Shown in pieces: positions 1 through 9,585 of a DNA stretch of 64,000 bases. The DNA comes from Stieleria bergensis (GTDB lineage Bacteria; Planctomycetota; Planctomycetia; Pirellulales; Pirellulaceae). The notes under the pieces are model-generated. The model did no database searches, had not been told where the DNA came from, and was given only the letters and a program-made list of their open reading frames with translations. Where the stretch lies: the NCBI GenBank assembly GCA_007745635.1, contig CP036272.1:2907124-2971123 (forward strand), given 5' to 3'. Numbering within the stretch: position 1 is the stretch's first letter; each line of letters opens with the position of its first letter. Position numbers and translations under genes: made by a program.

Positions 1-391
1 CAAATCCTGGCAGTGTCTCAAATCTCCGTCCGAGTGCAGGCTACAGTCTCAAACCACAGCGGTTAAGCCGCAACCTTTACCAGATGCAGAACGCGTCGCA
101 CACAAATTGAAAACACCAAGGGCATGGAGTTTTAGGGTTGTATCGAGTGTTCCGATTCGGAAACTTTCCGAAATTCTAGAAATCCGTCCACAAAAGGTCA
201 TGGGCAGAGTCGTCGGCGAGATTGATTTTGAGCCAGAAACGTCTGCCCTGGTTAGCCCCCGATTTGCAAATTGGGCGAATTTTCGCGGTTAAACCGACAC
301 TCGCCCCCTGCTCACTCCCGGGCAGATGGACAGTCCCCCCGGTTGGGAGGTCATCGTCAGTGGCCTTACCGCCGGCCGGTCGTGCGGTGCG
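1..391. other. Left-edge region without a supported gene
   Basis: This stretch lies downstream of the minus-strand CorC-like gene. Short open frames are present but show no recognisable domain, signal peptide or credible start. A small dyad (CGGTT/AACCG at 286-296) is visible without a T-run. Nothing else can be supported. Confidence 0.5.
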
Positions 392-1717
392 CTAAACTTC
401 CGCCGGTTCGTAGTGCACTTGGACCATGGTGATGGTCTGGCGGCTGGCTTGGAGCACATGGAACTGAATGTCGCCGATGGTGAATTTGGCGTCGTTCTCC
501 GGAATCTCCCCCAGGTGGCTTAGCACCATCCCGGCGATGGTTTGGTAGTCATCGCTTTCGGGCAACTGCCAGTTCAGACGTTCGTTGATGTCATCGATCA
601 TCACCCTGCCGCTGAGGATCGCGGTGAATTCGTCGACGACTTTGAATTGGATTTCTTCTTCCTCGTCCGATTCGTCGACGATTTCACCGACGATTTCTTC
701 CAAGGCGTCTTCAATGGTGACGACGCCAACGGTGTGTTGAAACTCGTCAAGGACGATCGCCATGTGCGATCGACTGTGCAGGAACTCGCGTAGCAGAGCA
801 CTGACCGTTCTGTCCGCTGGCACGGTCCAGCAACGTCGGACAAGTTCTTCCAGCGGTCGCCCGGGCGTGCGGCCTCCTGCCAGCTCGGGTAACAAGTCCT
901 TGACGTACAGCACACCAATGACGTTATCCAGCGTGCCATCGTAAACGGGTAATCGCGTTCGGCCGGACGCGATGACTTGTTGCATGACTTCTGGCCAGCT
1001 GGATTGACGTTCCAAAGCGTCGATGTCGGTGCGGACAGTCATGATGCCCTTGACGACATCGTTGTCCAGTTCCATGACGTTTTGAATCATCTCGCGCACG
1101 CCGGGGCCAAAGAAACCGGCGTTGGTTCCCGCTGCGACGATGGTGCGGATTTCGTCTTCGAGTGATTCTTCCTCTTCGTCTTCGGTTTCCTTTTTGCCGC
1201 TCAGGCGAAGTGTCAATGACTCCAGCATACGACGCGGGGTCGACAGTGGGTTCATCGTCAAGGCCAGCGTCTGCCAAAAGGGCCAGGTGTGGTACAGCAG
1301 CGTTGTGGAGGCAAACCGCGTGACAACTTCTGGGATCCATGAATGGACGAACAGCATCATCAGCGCGGCAAAGGTGATCCAGCCAACGAACCATTGCCAA
1401 CCATCGAGCAGCCATGCCAGGCCGAGTCCGCGATCGGCGCCCGCTGCAATCGCTTCCAGGTTCAGCACCATGAAGGCTGCGGTCCCAGCGATCAGGAACA
1501 ACACGGTCCCAATCATCCGCAGGTACTCACTGCCGCGAATCGCTGCGTCTTGCCAGGTCAGAACGGATCGAAAACGCTCGCGGTTCTTGCGCAGCCTGCA
1601 GTAAGCTTCGAAAGAGCGGCCGGCAAACGAATCCAACAGTTCGGCTCCCAGGCCGCCGACGCTGCTAAGCACAAAGCCGACGATCGAGATGCTGATAAAG
1701 AGAATAAAACCGGTCAA
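392..1717 (-). CDS. CNNM/CBS/CorC-HlyC family membrane protein
   Basis: A 441-residue inner-membrane protein of the HlyC/CorC (CNNM) family, which is linked to Mg2+/Co2+ homeostasis; older 'hemolysin' names are misleading. The N-terminal third has about three hydrophobic segments (near residues 1-27, 68-95 and 105-130), matching the DUF21/CNNM membrane domain. An acidic linker (around 176-187) leads to a CBS-domain pair (about 220-350) containing RTRLPVYDG and AIVLDEFQHTVGVVT, then an acidic stretch and a CorC/HlyC C-terminal domain (about 360-440). Its start overlaps the ybeY stop by 4 bp, so it is translated as the last gene of the phoH-HD-ybeY cluster. The ion carried cannot be read from the sequence. 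Confidence 0.85.
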   Translation of the reverse strand: MTGFILFISISIVGFVLSSVGGLGAELLDSFAGRSFEAYCRLRKNRERFRSVLTWQDAAIRGSEYLRMIGTVLFLIAGTAAFMVLNLEAIAAGADRGLGLAWLLDGWQWFVGWITFAALMMLFVHSWIPEVVTRFASTTLLYHTWPFWQTLALTMNPLSTPRRMLESLTLRLSGKKETEDEEEESLEDEIRTIVAAGTNAGFFGPGVREMIQNVMELDNDVVKGIMTVRTDIDALERQSSWPEVMQQVIASGRTRLPVYDGTLDNVIGVLYVKDLLPELAGGRTPGRPLEELVRRCWTVPADRTVSALLREFLHSRSHMAIVLDEFQHTVGVVTIEDALEEIVGEIVDESDEEEEIQFKVVDEFTAILSGRVMIDDINERLNWQLPESDDYQTIAGMVLSHLGEIPENDAKFTIGDIQFHVLQASRQTITMVQVHYEPAEV

Positions 1718-2310
1718 GGCTTGTTCACCTCCACAGGTTCCAGAGCGAGGTCGCTCGGCCGCAATTGTTCCAAGACGGCTTGCTCAGCGAGTCGCATTGC
1801 CTGTTTCTGTGATTCGGTTTGGTCATCCATCCCGCCGATGTGCAGTACGCCATGGATCACGTATAGCAACAGTTCATCCGCTGTGGACCAGCCAGCGTCG
1901 ACGGCGTTGGCTTGGGCGGTCTCGAGACTGGCAACCAGTTCTCCTTCCAGAAAACCGTTCTGATCGCTGTAGGGGAAACTGATCACATCGGTGGGGTAGT
2001 CATGCTGAAGATGCGTGACATTGATTTGATGGATCGTTGCGTCGTCGCAAAATCGGACTCCGATAACGCCCGATGCAAACTGCAGGTGTTCCGCTGCGGC
2101 CTCCACCGCTCGTGTCACGGCTTGGTCGGTTAAGCCGAGTGTCTGGCGGCGTTGTTCAAGCGATTCATCCCACAGCACATCGACCTGCCAGTCTGATAGG
2201 TCTGGGTAGTCGTCGGGCGTCGGTTCAGGAACGTCTGCGTCTTGTGACGATGGGTCACAATCAGAAGGCGCCGATGAATCAGGCGGGTTGTTGGCTTGGG
2301 TATTTGACAC
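1714..2310 (-). CDS. ybeY: Endoribonuclease YbeY (rRNA maturation factor)
   Basis: A metal-dependent endoribonuclease for 16S rRNA 3'-end processing and ribosome quality control. The family signature is present as PTDVISFPY (106-114) and HGVLHIGGMD (153-162). H153 and H157 match two zinc ligands, but the third ligand position holds D163 instead of His, and the Arg that precedes the PTDV motif in the E. coli enzyme is replaced by Leu. The first 40 or so residues are an acidic, Pro/Ser-rich extension. The start is GTG with no ATG nearby; it overlaps the end of the upstream HD gene by about 32 bp, while its stop overlaps the CorC-like start by 4 bp. The phoH/HD/ybeY/corC order is widely conserved, which supports the call despite the substitutions. 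Confidence 0.88.
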   Translation of the reverse strand: MSNTQANNPPDSSAPSDCDPSSQDADVPEPTPDDYPDLSDWQVDVLWDESLEQRRQTLGLTDQAVTRAVEAAAEHLQFASGVIGVRFCDDATIHQINVTHLQHDYPTDVISFPYSDQNGFLEGELVASLETAQANAVDAGWSTADELLLYVIHGVLHIGGMDDQTESQKQAMRLAEQAVLEQLRPSDLALEPVEVNKP

Positions 2311-4669
2311 GCGCGTGGAAAATTGAAGTTAAGGACTTGGCTAAGCTTTCGCGAACCAAGCGAAGTTGTCGAAAGGTCAGTCCACATTCGTCGAACTGTC
2401 CGTCAGTCATTTTCTTTTGTGCAATTTTGTCAACCAGACTTTGAATTCTCGCGGGCGTTGGGTCAACCAAGGTGCGGCTGGCGCTTTCTACAGCATCGGC
2501 CAGCATCATCACGGCGGCTTCTAACGTCTGTGGTTTGGGCCCAGGATAGCGGAAGTCTTTGTCACTGACCTGTTCGTGATTGGGGTCTTCTTCGCTACGT
2601 TTGGCGGCTTCATTAAAGAAGTATTCGACCAGGGTTGTTCCATGGTGCTGCATGATCAAGTCGATGATCGGTTGCGGCAAATGGTGATTTCGCGCCAGGT
2701 CGGCACCGTCTTTGACGTGTGCAATGATCACCAAGGTGCTCATCGCAGGTTGTAGCGAGTCGTGCTGATTGACACCACTTTGGTTTTCGATGAAGTACTC
2801 CGGTTTGAACATCTTGCCGATGTCGTGGAAGTAAGCCCCAACACGCACCAGCAAGCCATTGGCGCCAATGGAATCGGCTGCTGCTTCACCGATCGAAGCG
2901 ACATTGATGCTGTGGTTGTACGTTCCCGGAGCGCGCTGAGCCAAACGTCGCAGCAAGGGGTGGCTGACGTCACTGAGGCTCATCAGGCTGAGGTCGGTAT
3001 GGACCCGAAAAACCTTTTCGATCAATGGCAGTAATGGCGTGATCAGGGTGGTTGGAACCACAATGAATAAGCCAGCGACTAGGCCTTCCCGGCTGAGCAT
3101 CAGCAGGATGTCAAAGAAGTGCGTGGTGCCGACTTGATCTTCTAGGTCCAGGCTGCCCGGGGCAGCTGCAATCGCCATCGTGTCGCCTGTGACCAAGCCC
3201 ACGCCAATGAATGTCAGGGCGGTGATGGCGGCGGAGATGATGCCCACAAACAGCAGGTGGCTATTGGATCTCACCCTCCCGGTGACCAAGGCGACGGTGG
3301 TTGCCGCAGCAGCCAGTGTCACCATTTGGGCCAAGTCTTCATTCAAAAAGAGTGTCACGCTAATGCAACAGGCCGACATCAACAGCAGTGCCAAGTCCCG
3401 TCCGTACACGATCGCGGCAATGACGGTGCCGACGACAAGTGGTGCAAGTTCGCTGTGATAATGATCCGTCGTCGCCCAGTAGCTGCCGCCGACGGTCAGG
3501 ACGATCAAGCACAGCAACTTGCCAAGTTTGACTTTGTCTCGCAGGATTGCACGATCATCGACGAAGAAAATATAGCAGCCACACAGCAGCGAGAGCGCCG
3601 CCAGCATGCCTGCGTAGGCCAAGAATCGTGCCGCTTCATCGACCGGCCCACGAAGGTCTTGCCAGCGCTGATGTTCATGTCGCAGCAGGGCGAGCTCGGC
3701 GGGGTCAATGGTATCACCGGCGTTGGCAAGCTCGGTTTGGCCGGCAAACAATCGCTTCATCGATGGTGGAACGTTCTTGGCTAACTTGGCGCGCGCCTCT
3801 TCGCTGGTCGGTTCGTCATACGAAAGCGTCTGGTATTGCGGCAGCCGTTCGTCGATCCACTGAGACACCATGTCGACAACGATGGCACGCTGCTGGTCGG
3901 GAACGCTGTCACCGAACAGGGAGCGGAACTCTTCCGACAGCATGGTCTTGATGCGTGGCAGCATCCGCGCCACTTGCACGTCTTCGACGCTGACTTCGAT
4001 GGAGTCTTCAGGGTCAGCGGTATAGACTCGGATGAAGCGTTGGCTCCCGCGTTCGGGATCGTGCTTTAAGGTTTCTAACAAGCCGTTCTCAAACACTTCC
4101 TGAACCATCATGCGAAACGCATTGTCCAGGTTTTCAGCTTCGGTGTCTTCGGCGAGCACTGCTTTGAGGGCTTGGTACTTTTGCTCAGGCGTCGCCGTAT
4201 CTTCGGTGGCCGATTCGGGCGTGACGATGGTCGTCCCTGCAAAAGCGTCGAACGCGTCCGATTGATCGTCGCTCATTGATTGCAGCGACGAACTATCGCC
4301 GACAACCAGTAGCTGGCTTTTCAAAATGGCGCGTAGCTGTGTGAGCTGGTTCGGCAGATTGCGATAGAACACAGGGAGTTCACGCAGCTTTTCCAGTTGG
4401 GCCTGTTCGGTTTCGGCTTCGTTCTCGATTTCGAAGCTGACCCGCGCGATAATGTCCCGTGCCGGCATGTCGCCAACGTGGTAAGAGAATCGCGGCCGCC
4501 AAGCTTGGCAGACGACCAGTAAAGCCAACGCAGCGATCAGGACCATCGTGACTCGGATGGCCCAATCTTGCTTATCGCTATCGAGCCACCACTGAATGAG
4601 CCGTGGTTTGGGGATTCCCAGTGAATCAATGCGCTGCTGGTTGGCACGCGTTTTACCTTGACCGTTCAT
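2279..4669 (-). CDS. 7TM receptor with HD hydrolase domain (PgpH/YqfF family)
   Basis: A polytopic membrane protein of about 796 residues with the PgpH/YqfF architecture: one N-terminal membrane segment, a large extracytoplasmic 7TMR-HDED region, a block of about seven membrane helices, then a cytosolic HD domain. The HD domain contains YNHSINVASIGEAAA, FHDIGKMFKPEYF (around residues 613-625) and MQHHGTTLVEYF. Characterised Gram-positive relatives hydrolyse cyclic di-AMP; whether this enzyme does so is inferred from family only. The frame opens with GTG followed at once by ATG, and the ATG is chosen. It lies 30 bp downstream of phoH and overlaps ybeY. Confidence 0.88.
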   Translation of the reverse strand: MNGQGKTRANQQRIDSLGIPKPRLIQWWLDSDKQDWAIRVTMVLIAALALLVVCQAWRPRFSYHVGDMPARDIIARVSFEIENEAETEQAQLEKLRELPVFYRNLPNQLTQLRAILKSQLLVVGDSSSLQSMSDDQSDAFDAFAGTTIVTPESATEDTATPEQKYQALKAVLAEDTEAENLDNAFRMMVQEVFENGLLETLKHDPERGSQRFIRVYTADPEDSIEVSVEDVQVARMLPRIKTMLSEEFRSLFGDSVPDQQRAIVVDMVSQWIDERLPQYQTLSYDEPTSEEARAKLAKNVPPSMKRLFAGQTELANAGDTIDPAELALLRHEHQRWQDLRGPVDEAARFLAYAGMLAALSLLCGCYIFFVDDRAILRDKVKLGKLLCLIVLTVGGSYWATTDHYHSELAPLVVGTVIAAIVYGRDLALLLMSACCISVTLFLNEDLAQMVTLAAAATTVALVTGRVRSNSHLLFVGIISAAITALTFIGVGLVTGDTMAIAAAPGSLDLEDQVGTTHFFDILLMLSREGLVAGLFIVVPTTLITPLLPLIEKVFRVHTDLSLMSLSDVSHPLLRRLAQRAPGTYNHSINVASIGEAAADSIGANGLLVRVGAYFHDIGKMFKPEYFIENQSGVNQHDSLQPAMSTLVIIAHVKDGADLARNHHLPQPIIDLIMQHHGTTLVEYFFNEAAKRSEEDPNHEQVSDKDFRYPGPKPQTLEAAVMMLADAVESASRTLVDPTPARIQSLVDKIAQKKMTDGQFDECGLTFRQLRLVRESLAKSLTSIFHARVKYPSQQPA

Positions 4670-4699
4670 CACGTTGGAACGACTTGGCGGCTAGCCAAG

Positions 4700-5842
4700 C
4701 TACCGATCCAAGGGGCCCTCACCACGAGTGCGCGGCTGCCGATCATTTTCAATCACGCGAACCTTTGTTTGGCGGGCCCGCGCGGCGCCGCCTTTGGGTT
4801 CGCTATCTTCATAAGCATCGACGATGCGCTGCACCAAGCGGTGTCGCACGATGTCTTCGCCCGTTAAACGCACGACGCCAATGGCAGAAATTCGATTCAG
4901 CCGGCGCAGTGCATCCTGCAGACCGCTGGTCACACCACGCGGCAGGTCCAGTTGAGTGACATCGCCACTGACAACCATCTTGCTGCGCTCTCCCATTCGC
5001 GTGAGAAACATTTTCATTTGCGCGATGGTGGTGTTCTGTGCTTCGTCCAAAATCACGAATGCGTCACTGAGTGTTCGGCCACGCATGTAGGCCAATGGGA
5101 TCACTTCGATAACGTCTTGTTCCATCAATTGTTGCACGCGGTCAAAGTCAACCATGTCGCCCAGAGCATCCAGCAGGGGCCGCAAATAAGGATTCAGTTT
5201 GGCTCGCAAGTCACCCGGTAAATAGCCTAAGCTCTCACCGGCTTCGACCGCGGGGCGAACCAGCACAATCTTGCGAACCAGGTCCGCTTTGAAGGCTTCA
5301 ACGGCCGTTGCCACCGCCAAGTAGGTTTTGCCACAACCCGCTGGTCCGGTTGCGAACGTCAGGTCAAACTCGCGAATGGCATCCACATAAGCTCGTTGGC
5401 CTTCGGTCCGAGGGCGAATGCGCCGGCCAGCATGACCAATGGCCACCTCTTCACCGGTCTTGGACGCACTTGACTTGGCTGAATCCGAACCGCTTCCACG
5501 CTTTCTTTCGGCGGAAGGCTCGCGACTGAGTTTGCCAGGGTCTGCCTTGGTCGGGCCATGGCTTGTGGGCCCGCCGGATGACACCGGATCGCGACCTTGG
5601 GCAATTGACTCAACGTCGTCCGCTGCGATCCCGCCTTGCTTGCGGATCAAGCCGCGCAAGGCCTCAAAGGCTTTTAGCGTCGCCTGGACGTTGTCCGCCA
5701 GACCGGCGATGCGGATGCGACCGTTGCGATGCGTGATCGTGACGTCAAAAGACTGACGCAACCGTCGCAAATGCTGATCCCGAGGACCAAACAGTTGCAG
5801 CAACTCTTCGGGCGTGTTAATCGTTAATGTTGCTTCTGTCAT
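4700..5842 (-). CDS. PhoH-like ATPase
   Basis: A 380-residue cytosolic P-loop protein of the PhoH family, usually encoded beside ybeY and thought to act in RNA metabolism. Residues 1-75 form a KH-like RNA-binding module. A basic, Ser/Gly-rich linker (about 85-135) separates it from the ATPase domain. The Walker A motif is GPAGCGKTYLA (around 165) and the Walker B region is AFVILDEAQN (around 260); the family block VVSGDVTQLDLPRG follows. It is the first gene of the phoH-HD-ybeY-corC run, preceded by a gene-free stretch of about 500 bp that should hold its promoter. The linker is longer than in E. coli-type proteins. Confidence 0.9.
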   Translation of the reverse strand: MTEATLTINTPEELLQLFGPRDQHLRRLRQSFDVTITHRNGRIRIAGLADNVQATLKAFEALRGLIRKQGGIAADDVESIAQGRDPVSSGGPTSHGPTKADPGKLSREPSAERKRGSGSDSAKSSASKTGEEVAIGHAGRRIRPRTEGQRAYVDAIREFDLTFATGPAGCGKTYLAVATAVEAFKADLVRKIVLVRPAVEAGESLGYLPGDLRAKLNPYLRPLLDALGDMVDFDRVQQLMEQDVIEVIPLAYMRGRTLSDAFVILDEAQNTTIAQMKMFLTRMGERSKMVVSGDVTQLDLPRGVTSGLQDALRRLNRISAIGVVRLTGEDIVRHRLVQRIVDAYEDSEPKGGAARARQTKVRVIENDRQPRTRGEGPLDR

Positions 5843-6360
5843 GACATTCTAGTGCAGCCAACGAATGGCGACATTTGGCAGCGGTGTTTGCAAGCGCCTT
5901 CCGGCTTCTCAGCCAATGCATTCGGCGATTAAATCGGTTTGCAAACTGGCAGTGCTGTCTTGGGTCCTATTCGTTGACGAGCGGATGGGGCGATGTTCGG
6001 AGTTTGGATCAGCCTTCGTCGCGATCGGTCTTTGACAGAGCAATCGGCTGACTTGGCTTTTTCACGCAGTCTGCTTCCCGAAGGGCGGGCGTCCCTTGGT
6101 TGGGAAATGGCGGTCCAGCTCCGTTTGGGGCTGTAGGCCAGTCTTCTCGAAGGAACGCATGCTTGCGTTTTTTTCAGCAACACTCGCGAACAAGTATAAA
6201 TCGTAGCAGGCAATCCGTGACGGTCGAGATTCGATCTCAGGGGATCCAATCACAAATTGCGGTGCATCTTCATTGTCACCGGAAAAACCGCTCCTTGTCG
6301 GGCTTTGTTTGGGGGTTCATCTTCCCTTAGTGTCTTTTGGGGAGGCTCTGCAGGATTGCA
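5843..6360. other. Gene-free interval between cdsA and phoH
   Basis: No convincing protein-coding gene is seen on either strand. It should contain the phoH promoter, although no clear -35/-10 pair was identified. It also holds a plus-strand terminator-like hairpin at 6154-6174 that no plus-strand gene explains, which leaves room for an unannotated small RNA. Confidence 0.45.
6154..6174 (+). terminator. Rho-independent terminator-like hairpin
   Basis: AACGCA and TGCGTT form a 6-bp stem around a TGCT loop, followed immediately by at least five further T residues on the plus strand. No plus-strand gene lies upstream in this interval. Confidence 0.5.
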
Positions 6361-7332
6361 TCAGCCACCACCGACACCGGCGGCGAAGCAGAAAAAGGCT
6401 GGCACGCTGCCGGCAATCAGTGAATCGGTCACGTCCCACACGCCACCGAGGCCGGGCAGTAGTCCGCCGCTGTCTTTGACGCCGCAGTCGCGTTTGAACA
6501 TGGATTCAGCCAGATCGCCAATCATGCCACTGATCGCCAGCACAGGGCCCAGGACCAGGGCGCCAACCATCGGGTCGGCCAACAAAGAGGGATCGCTGCT
6601 GGCTGTGTCAACCGATTGAGAGGCAGCCGCGATCACCTTGGGAAAGATAAACTTTAAACACAGGAACGCCGCCAGAGTTGAAGCCAGCACGCCACCGATT
6701 GCACCTTCGATGGTTTTCCCTGGCGAGAGTTTTGGAATCAGTTTGTTGCGACCCAGCGCACGGCCAGTAAAGTAAGCGCCCATGTCGGATGCTTTGATGA
6801 CAAAGAGACTGGTCAGCAAGGCTGCCAAACCATACGTTTGACCCAGTGTGTCTTGATGCAGCCCACGCAATGCAACCATCATCGCAAACGGCAGGCCCAC
6901 ATAAACAGAGGCAAACACGGATGCACAGGTTCGCCGAATCGTTACACCTTGTGGCTGATTGGGATTTTCACAGTAGGCGCGCATCTCAGTCAGCAGCACG
7001 GCGAACACGGTGGCCATGGTCATCAGCATGATCCAGCCGAGTTGGCCGACGGGGCAGTCGTCTGGATAACCACGACGAGCCCACAGCATTGGGATCGCCG
7101 CCGAGAGCGCGATCACGACGCCGCCGGTGACTGCGACGCGGCGGTGAATTGGATGGCCACTGGATTTCATCATGCTGGCCAGTTCGAACGCGGTGCCGCC
7201 AGCAAATAGTCCCATCATGGGCAGCAGCCATAAGCCCGCAGCGCCGTCGAGCGGAAAGCTCGCGTCAAGCCACAGCAGCACAGCCAGAATGCTGATGATG
7301 ATCGTGCTGGATCGGATTCGGTCACGCAACAT
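6361..7332 (-). CDS. cdsA: Phosphatidate cytidylyltransferase
   Basis: A 323-residue integral membrane enzyme that makes CDP-diacylglycerol from phosphatidate and CTP, the branch point of phospholipid synthesis. Multiple hydrophobic helices fill the protein. The C-terminal half has KASDMGAYFTGRALGRNK, SPGKTIEGAIGG and a version of the family signature, SMFKRDCGVKDSGGLLPG followed by LGGVWDVTDS. In the usual signature the HGG is here LGG, and the Arg of the DR-x-D element is Val, while the acidic residues are kept. It follows uppS by about 110 bp, as is common for this gene pair. Confidence 0.88.
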   Translation of the reverse strand: MLRDRIRSSTIIISILAVLLWLDASFPLDGAAGLWLLPMMGLFAGGTAFELASMMKSSGHPIHRRVAVTGGVVIALSAAIPMLWARRGYPDDCPVGQLGWIMLMTMATVFAVLLTEMRAYCENPNQPQGVTIRRTCASVFASVYVGLPFAMMVALRGLHQDTLGQTYGLAALLTSLFVIKASDMGAYFTGRALGRNKLIPKLSPGKTIEGAIGGVLASTLAAFLCLKFIFPKVIAAASQSVDTASSDPSLLADPMVGALVLGPVLAISGMIGDLAESMFKRDCGVKDSGGLLPGLGGVWDVTDSLIAGSVPAFFCFAAGVGGG

Positions 7333-7444
7333 AAACTTGCCACTTAAAGTAGGCGTGCGGTCTGGGAGATTGGATTCACAAGGCGTCCGCTAAGAGTCAT
7401 TGCCAAGCCATACGATGCAGCCGAGCCGTTTTGGCAAACCACCA

Positions 7445-8209
7445 TCAAACGTCGCCCAGGTTGGACGTTTTGATGCCACCGAAACGGCGGTCACGAGCGG
7501 CGAAGCCATTTAACGCTGCATCAAAGTCTTCGCGGGAAAACTCCGGCCAGCAGGTCTCGGTCACCCAGAGTTCAGCGTAACTGAGTTGCCACAGCAAAAA
7601 GTTGCTCACTCGCATTTCACCGCCAGTGCGAATCATCAAGTCCACATCGGGTTGACCGGCGGTGAACAGATGATCGCTGACGCATTGCTCGTCGATGGCA
7701 TCGATCTGCAAACGGCCGTCTTGGACGCCTTGCGCGATCGCTTGTGCGGCCTGAGCGATCTCATCGCGTCCGCCGTAGTCGACCGCTAACTGTAACTTGG
7801 TGCCTTGATTGTTGGCCGACAGTTGCAATGTCGTCTGCATCTCAGACAGGACGTCTGCAGGCAGTCGGTGCTTGCGGCCGATGACTTGAAGCTTGAGGTC
7901 CTGTTTCATGATCAGGTCTCGTTCTTCGATCAGGTACTGTTTGAACAGTTCCATCAGGAAGTCGATTTCCTGTTGCGGACGCTTCCAGTTTTCACTGGAC
8001 AAGCAGTACAGGGTCAGGACCTTGATCTTCAGCTCGGTACAGGCTTCGCAGACCATTCTGACGGTATCCACACCGCGGCGATGGCCTTCAATGCGCGGCA
8101 TGCCACGCAGCTGCGCCCAGCGTCCGTTGCCATCCATGATGATGGCAACATGACGAGGCATCGGCGCTGTTGCGGGGGACGAAGATTCGTTCACCGGTGA
8201 ATCGTTCAT
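7445..8209 (-). CDS. uppS: Isoprenyl (undecaprenyl) diphosphate synthase
   Basis: A 254-residue cis-prenyltransferase that extends farnesyl diphosphate with isopentenyl diphosphate to the C55 carrier lipid used for cell-envelope glycans. The active-site block HVAIIMDGNGRWA places the catalytic Asp at residue 26. Further family motifs are GHRRGVDTVR, LYCLSSENWKRP, DYGGRDEI and RTGGEMRVSNFLLWQ. Length is normal for the family. It sits between purA (38 bp upstream) and cdsA on the same strand, so cotranscription is likely. Confidence 0.94.
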   Translation of the reverse strand: MNDSPVNESSSPATAPMPRHVAIIMDGNGRWAQLRGMPRIEGHRRGVDTVRMVCEACTELKIKVLTLYCLSSENWKRPQQEIDFLMELFKQYLIEERDLIMKQDLKLQVIGRKHRLPADVLSEMQTTLQLSANNQGTKLQLAVDYGGRDEIAQAAQAIAQGVQDGRLQIDAIDEQCVSDHLFTAGQPDVDLMIRTGGEMRVSNFLLWQLSYAELWVTETCWPEFSREDFDAALNGFAARDRRFGGIKTSNLGDV

Positions 8210-8247
8210 TTCAGTCTATCAAGCTGAAGGTTGATTGATTCGCTTGC

Positions 8248-9585
8248 CTACACGTTGGCTGTTTCAAGCTGCAATTCACTGGCTTGCTTGGTGAAGATCG
8301 TTTGTGCTCGGTCCGGGCCAACGGAGAGCACTGCGACGGGGATCCCAATCAGTTCTTCGATGCGACGAACATAGGCCAATGCGCCAGCTGGAAAGTCTTC
8401 TTCGCGGCGCACCTCATCGACGGGTTCTTTCCAGCCCGGAATGGTTTCGTAGATCGGTTTGCAGCGACGGAGTTGTTCTGGGTGACTGGGGAAACGTTCG
8501 ATGCGTTCACCGTCTAATTCATAGGCAACGCAGACTTTCAGTTCATCCAGGTGTGCGAGGACATCCATCATCATCAACGCGATGCGAGTCACGCCGCTGA
8601 GCCGGGCCGTGTAGCGGACTGCAACGGCATCAAACCAACCACATCGTCGCGGCCGTCCTGTGGTCGTACCAAACTCGTTGCCAAGTTTTCGAATCCGCTC
8701 GCCGGTTTCGTCTTCTAGTTCGGTCACGAACGGACCGCCGCCCACGCGTGTGCTGTAGGCTTTGCAGACGCCGAGCACTTGGTTGATCCAGCGCGGCGGA
8801 ACGCCAGCGCCGGCACAGACGCCCACTCCGCTACTGTTGCTGCTGGTGACAAAGGGGTACGTGCCGTGATCGAGATCCAGCAACGCCCCTTGGGCACCTT
8901 CAAACAGGAGTCGAGCACCGTCTTCACAGGCGTCCAGCAGCGAATGAGTGGTGTCGCTGATGATCCCTTCAAGGCGTTCTGCCCAGCGTGTGGCTTGTGC
9001 AACCACCACTTCAGGAGCAAGTGCTTTGAGCTCTTCTTCGTCCGCACCCAGAGCGCGAAGCATGGCGATCTTCTGTTCAGCCACCAGTGCGATGCGTTCG
9101 TCTCGCGATGGCTGAATCAAGTCCGTCATCCGAATCGCGTGAGTTCGCCCGACCTTGTCCCGATAACAGGGGCCAATGCCGCGATTGGTTGTGCCAATCG
9201 ATTCGCCACGCACAGCGGTGGCGTTGATGCGGCGATCTTCGGCAATGTGCCATGGCATCACCAAGTGAGCTCGCTCGCTGACACGCATGTTCTTGGTGCA
9301 GTCAACGCCGCGTGCGAGCAATCCGTCCATCTCTTGGATCATGGTTTCCGGATTGATGACCACCCCGGGCGTGATCACGTTCTGAACGTCCGGATTCAAA
9401 ATGCCGCTGGGAATGTGGTGCAGTTTGTAAACTTGATCTCCATTGACCACGGTGTGCCCAGCGTTGGCACCACCTTGGTAACGAACGACCCAATCGAATT
9501 GCGAAGCTAAAAGGTCAACTAATTTTCCTTTTGCTTCGTCTCCCCACTGCAAACCAATTACGCAAGTACCTGACACCAGGAACAC
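8248..9585 (-). CDS. purA: Adenylosuccinate synthetase
   Basis: A 445-residue cytosolic enzyme joining IMP and aspartate with GTP hydrolysis, the first committed step to AMP. The N-terminal loop reads QWGDEAKGK (13-21), with Ala at a position that is Gly in most homologues. Other hallmarks are [41 protein letters not shown] and [13 protein letters not shown]. Length matches the family. It heads the minus-strand purA-uppS-cdsA group and diverges from cysD across a 547-bp interval. Confidence 0.95.
   Translation of the reverse strand: MFLVSGTCVIGLQWGDEAKGKLVDLLASQFDWVVRYQGGANAGHTVVNGDQVYKLHHIPSGILNPDVQNVITPGVVINPETMIQEMDGLLARGVDCTKNMRVSERAHLVMPWHIAEDRRINATAVRGESIGTTNRGIGPCYRDKVGRTHAIRMTDLIQPSRDERIALVAEQKIAMLRALGADEEELKALAPEVVVAQATRWAERLEGIISDTTHSLLDACEDGARLLFEGAQGALLDLDHGTYPFVTSSNSSGVGVCAGAGVPPRWINQVLGVCKAYSTRVGGGPFVTELEDETGERIRKLGNEFGTTTGRPRRCGWFDAVAVRYTARLSGVTRIALMMMDVLAHLDELKVCVAYELDGERIERFPSHPEQLRRCKPIYETIPGWKEPVDEVRREEDFPAGALAYVRRIEELIGIPVAVLSVGPDRAQTIFTKQASELQLETANV

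Noticed and set aside
5929-6249. Minus-strand frame of 106 codons between cdsA and phoH
   Set aside because: No domain, no membrane or signal segment, and it spans the terminator-like hairpin.
8248-9585. Ala for Gly in the purA nucleotide loop as a sign of inactivation
   Set aside because: All other purA motifs are intact and length is normal, so this is more likely a lineage variant.
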